Assembly: GCA_026390275.1 (NCBI GenBank)
Contig: JAPLGF010000083.1
Span: 1 to 9,046 of the forward strand
Origin: Candidatus Atribacteria bacterium
Lineage (GTDB): Bacteria > Atribacterota > Atribacteria > Atribacterales > Atribacteraceae
DNA: 9,046 bases
Direction: 5' to 3'
In this document: piece after piece, positions 5,681 to 9,046 of the stretch
Position numbering within the stretch: position 1 is the first letter of the stretch
Layout: every line of letters begins with the position of its first letter
Made by a program: the position numbers and the translations under genes
The notes under the pieces: model-generated
Database searches by the model: none
What the model was told of the DNA's origin: nothing
Seen by the model: only the letters and a program-made list of their open reading frames with translations

Positions 5681-6637
5681 ATGTATCCCTGGCATGACAC
5701 GTTTCATATGGGCGTTATCCATTTTATGGCCTATCCCGAAGCCACTACTCAGGAAAAAGTGGTTGAGACAGTGAAAAATATATTGAAAGATGAATTTTTT
5801 CAGGCCATTGAGATAAGTGCGCTTCTTCCGAATGAAACCCTTGGTCTCATCGGTAAAATGTGTGAGGTGTCGAAAATGGAGCTCCTTCTGGCCGGACAAC
5901 CTCTTATTCTTTCCCATAAACTCAATTTAAATGCCCTGGATGAAAGTGAAAGGCAAGAAGCATTGAGCGAATGCCAGGGAACGATAGATAAAGCTTATGC
6001 CGTGCGATCCCGTTCCGTTTCCTTCCTGTCAGGTCCCCATCCGGAAAAGAAAGAAACGGAAAATGGGAAGGCCCTTCTGGTGGACTCACTCATCGAACTG
6101 TGCCGTTATGCGGAAAAAAAATCACCGGAGTATGGATACCTCCTAGGGGTGAATCTGGAAATATTTGACCATGATGTTGACAAAAAAGCGCTTATCGGAC
6201 CTGCCCCCGATGCAGCAGACGTAGCAGGAAAAGTGAAGAGCCGGTGTCCTCACTTTTCCCTCATCGTAGACCTGTCGCATCTCCCACTCCTCCACGAGGA
6301 ATCGCTCTACACCTTGTCGCTCCTTGCCCCTTTCATCGGGCATATTCACATTGGTAACGGAGTCTTGATCGAAAATCACCCGGTCTATGGAGATCTTCAT
6401 CCCCGATTTGGAATTCCCGGGGGAGCAAATGACGTCAATGAACTGGTAGCCTTTCTGCAGAATCTTTTCCGGATCCATTATTTTTCAAAGTCAGTAAGTA
6501 CTGAACGTCCAGTGATTTCTTTTGAAGTCAAGCCGCTCCCCGGTGAAGATCCAGACTTAGTGGTAGCCAATGCCAAGAGAACCTTTCTTGCTGCCTGGAA
6601 TCGGCTTTTCCCGCTTGTTCCTCCCGTGCAATTATAA
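5681..6637 (+). CDS. Sugar-phosphate isomerase/epimerase-like TIM-barrel protein (AP endonuclease 2 superfamily)
   Basis: The 318-residue product has the pattern of the xylose isomerase-like TIM-barrel superfamily (IolE/sugar phosphate isomerase-epimerase type): one acidic or histidine metal ligand at the end of successive beta strands. Candidates are Glu44 in AIEIS, Glu160 in GVNLEIFDHD, Asp197 and His200 in LIVDLSH, His221 and His223 in GHIHIGN, and Glu282 in ISFEVKPLPGEDP near the C-terminus. These would bind one or two divalent metals for aldose-ketose isomerisation or C3 epimerisation. The substrate is unknown. The frame extends upstream to a TTG at 5639, but the ATG at 5681 has AGGAGG six bases before it, so I start there. 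It lies 44 bases after the PEBP remnant and 99 bases before the hydroxyacid dehydrogenase gene, possibly co-transcribed with both. The family assignment comes from motifs and fold pattern, not an alignment. Confidence 0.78.
   Translation: MYPWHDTFHMGVIHFMAYPEATTQEKVVETVKNILKDEFFQAIEISALLPNETLGLIGKMCEVSKMELLLAGQPLILSHKLNLNALDESERQEALSECQGTIDKAYAVRSRSVSFLSGPHPEKKETENGKALLVDSLIELCRYAEKKSPEYGYLLGVNLEIFDHDVDKKALIGPAPDAADVAGKVKSRCPHFSLIVDLSHLPLLHEESLYTLSLLAPFIGHIHIGNGVLIENHPVYGDLHPRFGIPGGANDVNELVAFLQNLFRIHYFSKSVSTERPVISFEVKPLPGEDPDLVVANAKRTFLAAWNRLFPLVPPVQL
6541..6586 (+). repeat. Two-block shared sequence, copy 2 (in the isomerase-like gene)
   Basis: This is the partner of 5555-5600: CGGTGAAGATCCAGA, 19 bases, then AAGAGAACCTTT. 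Here it encodes GEDPDLVVANAKRTF, which fits the native C-terminal helix of this TIM-barrel protein. Confidence 0.7.
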
Positions 6638-6660
6638 GAGTGAGCCCTTACTCCCTTTTT
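6638..6660 (+). terminator. Weak rho-independent terminator candidate after the isomerase-like gene
   Basis: Immediately after the stop codon, GAGTGA (6638-6643) can pair with TTACTC (6648-6653) around a GCCC loop, including one G-T pair. CCTTTTT follows. The stem is only six pairs, so at best it would be a partial stop before the hydroxyacid dehydrogenase gene. Confidence 0.35.
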
Positions 6661-6736
6661 CTAAGGAGGGAACGGTGGGGATGGTCTTTTTTCAAATCAA
6701 CAAATCAACAGTTTTCCCTGGTGAGAAAGGATGAGG

Positions 6737-7723
6737 ATGATGAAGCAAAAAAATGTATTTGTCACACGACGTATTCCAGAAGAAGGGATCGGGATTCTCC
6801 AGCGGTCCTGCCAGGTGGAAGTGAGTGATTATGATGGGGTGCTCCCACGAGAGATTCTCCTCCATAAAGTGGCGGGACGTGACGGGATTCTCCCTCTTCT
6901 GACGGATACGATCGATTCTGAAATCATGGATGCCGCTGGAAACAGCTTGAAGATTATTGCCAATTATGCGGTCGGATACAATAATATCGATGTGTATGCT
7001 GCCACACAACGGGGAATTATGGTTACCAATACTCCTGGCGTTCTCACGGAAACCACGGCTGATTTAGCATGGGCTCTCCTGATGTGCTGTTCTCGACGAA
7101 TCAATGAATCGGAGCGGTACCTTCGGACCGGGAAATTCCGGGGATGGGAACCCCTGCTCTTCTTGGGTACCGATGTTCATGGGGCGACCCTGGGATTGGT
7201 GGGGTTTGGACGAATAGCAAAAGCCATGGCCCGGCGGGCATCCGGGTTTGATATGCGCGTGCGTTATTACGATATGAATCGTGTGGGTCAGGAAGAAGAG
7301 GAGAAGTATCACGTTGAATACCAATCACTGGGTGCCCTCCTGAGAGAATCAGATTTTGTTTCCCTTCATATTCCCCTTACGAAAGAAACACATCATTTTA
7401 TCGGAGAAAAAGAGCTCAAACAGATGAAAAAAGAAGCTTATCTTATCAATACTGCCCGGGGTCCCATTGTGGATGAAAAAGTTCTGGTAAGAGCATTACA
7501 GGAGGGATGGATACGGGGTGCCGGTCTGGACGTATTCGAACAAGAACCGGCGGTGGAAGCGGATCTTCTGCGGATGGAAAATGTGGTGGTTGTTCCCCAT
7601 ATTGGATCTGCTTCCTACGCCACCCGGACCAAAATGGCCACCATGGCAGCAGAGAACCTGATAAAGGCACTGGAAGGGACAATCCCCCCCAACCTGGTTA
7701 ATCCAGAAGTATTGAAAAGGTAA
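6737..7723 (+). CDS. D-isomer-specific 2-hydroxyacid dehydrogenase (glyoxylate/hydroxypyruvate reductase type)
   Basis: This is an NAD(P)-dependent reductase of 2-oxoacids to D-2-hydroxyacids. Numbering from the ATG at 6737 (328 residues, a normal length), it shows the opening VFVTRRIPEEGI typical of the GyaR/glyoxylate reductase branch, the substrate loop NYAVGYNNIDV (76-86), the Rossmann motif GFGRIA (156-161) and the catalytic triad Arg241 (NTARGPIVDE), Glu270 (DVFEQEP) and His288 (VPHIGSAS). The third Rossmann glycine is Ala161, a tolerated variant. Asp179 after the second beta strand suggests NADH over NADPH. ATGs at 6731, 6737 and 6740 are in frame; AAAGG six bases before 6737 favours that one. 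Glyoxylate, hydroxypyruvate or another sugar-derived oxoacid is the likely substrate, but phosphoglycerate dehydrogenase-like activity cannot be excluded. A strong terminator follows. Confidence 0.9.
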   Translation: MMKQKNVFVTRRIPEEGIGILQRSCQVEVSDYDGVLPREILLHKVAGRDGILPLLTDTIDSEIMDAAGNSLKIIANYAVGYNNIDVYAATQRGIMVTNTPGVLTETTADLAWALLMCCSRRINESERYLRTGKFRGWEPLLFLGTDVHGATLGLVGFGRIAKAMARRASGFDMRVRYYDMNRVGQEEEEKYHVEYQSLGALLRESDFVSLHIPLTKETHHFIGEKELKQMKKEAYLINTARGPIVDEKVLVRALQEGWIRGAGLDVFEQEPAVEADLLRMENVVVVPHIGSASYATRTKMATMAAENLIKALEGTIPPNLVNPEVLKR

Positions 7724-7737
7724 TTTACTCAATTCAA

Positions 7738-7774
7738 ATAAAAAGATGCGGCCATTTCGGCCGCATCTTTTTAT
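7738..7774. terminator. Bidirectional rho-independent terminator
   Basis: A perfect 16-bp stem (7738-7753 with 7759-7774) has a five-base loop ATTTC. Its GC-rich core GATGCGGCC is flanked by A5 on the left and T5 on the right, so it has a proper T-tract on both strands. It serves the hydroxyacid dehydrogenase gene (+) and the superoxide reductase operon (-), and it overlaps the superoxide reductase stop codon by one base. Confidence 0.95.
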
Positions 7775-8172
7775 CAACCAGTAACGGTAACTTCTTTTTC
7801 ACTCTTCCAAAGGCCATGAATGTTACAAGAGGAGGTGGCATACAAGATTCCGGGTTTATCGAGTCGTACAGAAAAGCAGGAATGGGGGGCAGTGAAGGCG
7901 GGACCCTGATTGGCTCCTTCGGGAGATTCTCCATGAACAATATATTCGAATCGCGCGAGTTGAAAGGGGTATTTCCCTCCATCGGGGAGGAAATACACTT
8001 CCATCCAGTTGATATGGTGCTCGGTGGTGTTGGGATGAGAAATTTCTTTCCCCACCATTACCGAAAAATGAGTAAATTCACCCTTTTTGACCGAATCAGG
8101 CCCCTCAATGACCGGAACATGTTTTTCCTGTTTCCAGTCAGCTGATTGAAAAAGTTCTCCAAAAATTTTCAT
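7774..8172 (-). CDS. Superoxide reductase (neelaredoxin / 1Fe desulfoferrodoxin)
   Basis: This enzyme reduces superoxide to hydrogen peroxide without making oxygen, using a square-pyramidal Fe(His)4(Cys) centre in the cytosol of anaerobes. The 132-residue product carries all five ligands: His18 in EKHVPVIE, His46 and His52 in ISHPNTTEHHINW, and Cys116 and His119 in SSCNIHGLW. Glu16-Lys17 before the first His form the usual EKH motif near the open iron site. The N-terminal desulforedoxin domain (four Cys) of two-iron forms is absent, so this is the one-iron, neelaredoxin class. AGGAGGT lies seven bases before the ATG at 8170-8172. It follows the rubrerythrin gene by 11 bases on the same strand, which can reduce the peroxide it makes. 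Confidence 0.95.
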   Translation of the reverse strand: MKIFGELFQSADWKQEKHVPVIEGPDSVKKGEFTHFSVMVGKEISHPNTTEHHINWMEVYFLPDGGKYPFQLARFEYIVHGESPEGANQGPAFTAPHSCFSVRLDKPGILYATSSCNIHGLWKSEKEVTVTG

Positions 8173-8183
8173 ACAATCACCTC

Positions 8184-8687
8184 CTAAAAAATCTTGAAAA
8201 GTTCCTTCTTAGTATGACATTCCGGGCATTGGTCAGGGGCACTCCCCTGAACGGTGAACCCGCAGACCGGGCAAACATAGAGTTTCCCGATTTCCATGTC
8301 TTTTCCTTTGTCCGCCTCATTTTTGGCACTGGTATACATCTGAGCATGAATTTTCTCAGCTTCCCAGGCAAAATGAGCGGAACGTTCTGCTCCTTTTTCT
8401 TTCTGGAAAGCAGCAGTATTTTCATAGACGGGATACATTTCCTCTACTTCAAAATTCTCTCCATTGATGGCCATTTCAAGATTTTTAGCACTGTTTTGAA
8501 TGTTGCCGAGCTCCCGGTAATGACTGGTGGCATGGACTTGTTCTGCATAAGAAATGGCTTTGAAGAGTCGGGCCAAATTTGATTTCCCCTCTTTCTCGGC
8601 CACATCTGAGAAGATGAGGTATCTCATATGAGCCTGTGATTCTCCCGCATAGGCATTTTCCAGGTTTTGTTGAGTCATTTTGCGCAT
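8184..8687 (-). CDS. Rubrerythrin
   Basis: This non-haem diiron protein reduces hydrogen peroxide to water in the cytosol of anaerobes, with electrons delivered through its own rubredoxin domain. The 167-residue product has an N-terminal four-helix ferritin-like domain with the expected ligand segments ENAYAGESQAHMRY (10-23), ISYAEQVHA (45-53), EEMYPVYEN (81-89) and a final E-x-x-H helix, EAEKIHAQMY. A C-terminal rubredoxin-like domain follows with two Cys pairs, CPVCG and CPECH. Length and domain order match short rubrerythrins. GGAGGAGG precedes the ATG at 8685-8687 by eight bases. It is the first gene of a two-gene operon with superoxide reductase, 11 bases apart and ending at the shared terminator at 7738-7774. 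I saw no clean PerR box upstream, though the region is AT-rich with a TTATATATAA palindrome near 8752-8761. Confidence 0.96.
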   Translation of the reverse strand: MRKMTQQNLENAYAGESQAHMRYLIFSDVAEKEGKSNLARLFKAISYAEQVHATSHYRELGNIQNSAKNLEMAINGENFEVEEMYPVYENTAAFQKEKGAERSAHFAWEAEKIHAQMYTSAKNEADKGKDMEIGKLYVCPVCGFTVQGSAPDQCPECHTKKELFKIF

Positions 8688-8799
8688 GGTATAAACCTCC
8701 TCCGGTGATGACCTGTCCGGAAATGGGAAACAATCAAACCGAATCAGGTTTTTATATATAATACATGTACCATTTTAAACCATTGACTTTTTAAAACTA

Positions 8800-8950
8800 T
8801 TCCGGGATTGGGAGATGAAAGGTGTAAGAATATGCCTGACATCGCAAACATTGACTTCTCTTAAACATCAGTCATCATCTTGTGGTGACCGGAAAAAATG
8901 TGGGAAAATAGGAAGGGTGGCACGAAGTGTCGAGGAGAGTGCCTTTTCCC
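8800..8950 (+). promoter_or_regulatory. Candidate T-box-like leader with terminator
   Basis: AAGGGTGGCAC at 8913-8923 matches the core of the conserved T-box sequence (AGGGTGGNAC), in which TGGN pairs with the tRNA acceptor end; TGGC would suit a tRNA with discriminator G. Just downstream, GTGCCTTTTCCC (8939-8950) can pair with GGGAAAA (8902-8908) and GGCAC (8919-8923), a terminator-like fold that would compete for the T-box bases. Upstream, TTCCGG (8800-8805) pairs with CCGGAA (8889-8894) around a nested GATGA/TCATC pair (8814-8818, 8872-8876), a possible short stem I. A TGG triplet (8883-8885) on its 3' side could be a tryptophan specifier. I cannot find the AGTA S-turn or the AG bulge, and no long T-tract follows, so the assignment is tentative. 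Confidence 0.35.
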
Positions 8951-8971
8951 AACTCAACATCATTTTTCGGG
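8939..8971 (+). repeat. Conserved upstream element, copy B (upstream of the gene at 9010)
   Basis: GTGCCTT, CCAACTCAACAT and TTTTCGGG occur in the same order as in copy A (962-991, opposite strand). The leading GTGCC closes a hairpin with GGCAC at 8919-8923. The element ends 39 bases before the GTG start at 9010, in the same orientation relative to the gene as copy A is to gnd. Confidence 0.6.
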
Positions 8972-9009
8972 TCGGTGGTAACTAGGGCATTTCCAAGGAG
9001 GATACACCA

Positions 9010-9046
9010 GTGAAGATTCTCCGTGAATTCCGGACATTGATTCCGG
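9010..9046 (+). CDS. Start of an unidentified gene, cut by the window edge
   Basis: A GTG start at 9010-9012 is preceded by AAGGAGG (8995-9001) with an eight-base spacer, one of the strongest ribosome binding sites in the window. Only 12 complete codons are visible, beginning V/M-KILREFRTLIP, too few to name a family. The T-box-like leader ahead of it would suggest an amino-acid biosynthesis, transport or aminoacyl-tRNA synthetase gene, but that is inference from the leader only. Confidence 0.65.
   Translation, partial: MKILREFRTLIP

Larger units (their letters stand above)
8688..9009. other. Intergenic region between divergent rubrerythrin and the gene at 9010
   Basis: This 322-bp region has no gene. 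The left part (8745-8765) is AT-rich, contains TATAAT on the plus strand (8757-8762) and matching AT-rich -10-like sequence on the minus strand, and probably holds both promoters, although neither has a clear -35. CATTGACTT occurs twice, at 8781 and 8849. The right half (8800-8971) holds the T-box-like leader and copy B of the conserved upstream element, listed separately. Confidence 0.6.

Noticed and set aside
6694..6709. Tandem AAATCAAC-AAATCAAC upstream of the hydroxyacid dehydrogenase gene
   Set aside because: Two short AT-rich units are too little to claim an operator, and no promoter hexamers frame them.
8214..8582. A 122-codon plus-strand open frame antisense to rubrerythrin
   Set aside because: Rubrerythrin on the other strand has complete metal-ligand motifs and a strong ribosome binding site. 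The antisense frame is a by-product of its codon use.
8752..8761. TTATATATAA as a possible PerR box for the rubrerythrin operon
   Set aside because: It does not match the 15-base PerR consensus (TTATAATNATTATAA) in spacing, and the sequence is better explained as AT-rich promoter DNA.

Overview
The window looks like chromosomal DNA from an anaerobic or microaerophilic bacterium with a mid-range GC content. Most genes have strong AGGAGG-type ribosome binding sites, spacers are short, and the only oxygen-defence genes are rubrerythrin and superoxide reductase, which is typical of strict anaerobes. Class I DhnA-type aldolase, 6-phosphogluconate dehydrogenase and a UbiB-family kinase do not fix the lineage, and I do not assign a phylum. 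There is no insertion sequence, integrase, tRNA, rRNA or CRISPR array; this is mostly ordinary housekeeping territory.

Layout, left to right: (1) the N-terminal two thirds of gnd on the minus strand (1-905), running off the left edge. (2) A divergent promoter region (906-1166) with a good sigma-70-type promoter for the next gene and a palindrome over the probable gnd -10. (3) A PfkB-family sugar kinase (1167-2150, +). (4) A convergent junction carrying a perfect 24-bp inverted repeat. (5) A class I fructose-bisphosphate aldolase (2250-3206, -). (6) A 420-bp gene-free region with a promoter and several mutually exclusive hairpins, apparently a long structured leader for (7) a UbiB/ABC1/COQ8-family atypical kinase (3627-5282, +). 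(8) A truncated PEBP/YbhB-like remnant (5316-5636, +). (9) A TIM-barrel sugar-phosphate isomerase/epimerase-like protein (5681-6637, +). (10) A D-2-hydroxyacid dehydrogenase (6737-7723, +). (11) A textbook bidirectional terminator (7738-7774). (12) A two-gene oxygen-defence operon on the minus strand, rubrerythrin then superoxide reductase (8687 to 7774). (13) A 322-bp intergenic region whose right half has T-box-like features, ahead of a gene starting with GTG at 9010 that is cut by the right edge.

Functionally, gnd, the PfkB kinase, the aldolase, the isomerase-like protein and the 2-hydroxyacid dehydrogenase are all concerned with sugars, sugar phosphates or small hydroxyacids, so the left and middle parts form a loose central-carbon neighbourhood on both strands rather than one operon. 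Rubrerythrin (peroxide reduction) and superoxide reductase (superoxide to peroxide) form a coherent detoxification pair.

The least ordinary signals are non-coding. They are a conserved element found upstream of both gnd and the 9010 gene in the same orientation relative to each gene, the T-box-like leader at 8800-8950, alternative pairings ahead of the UbiB gene, and the perfect palindrome at 2171-2230. There is also a shared two-block sequence between the broken PEBP gene and the 3' end of the isomerase gene. I found no convincing new multi-gene system.
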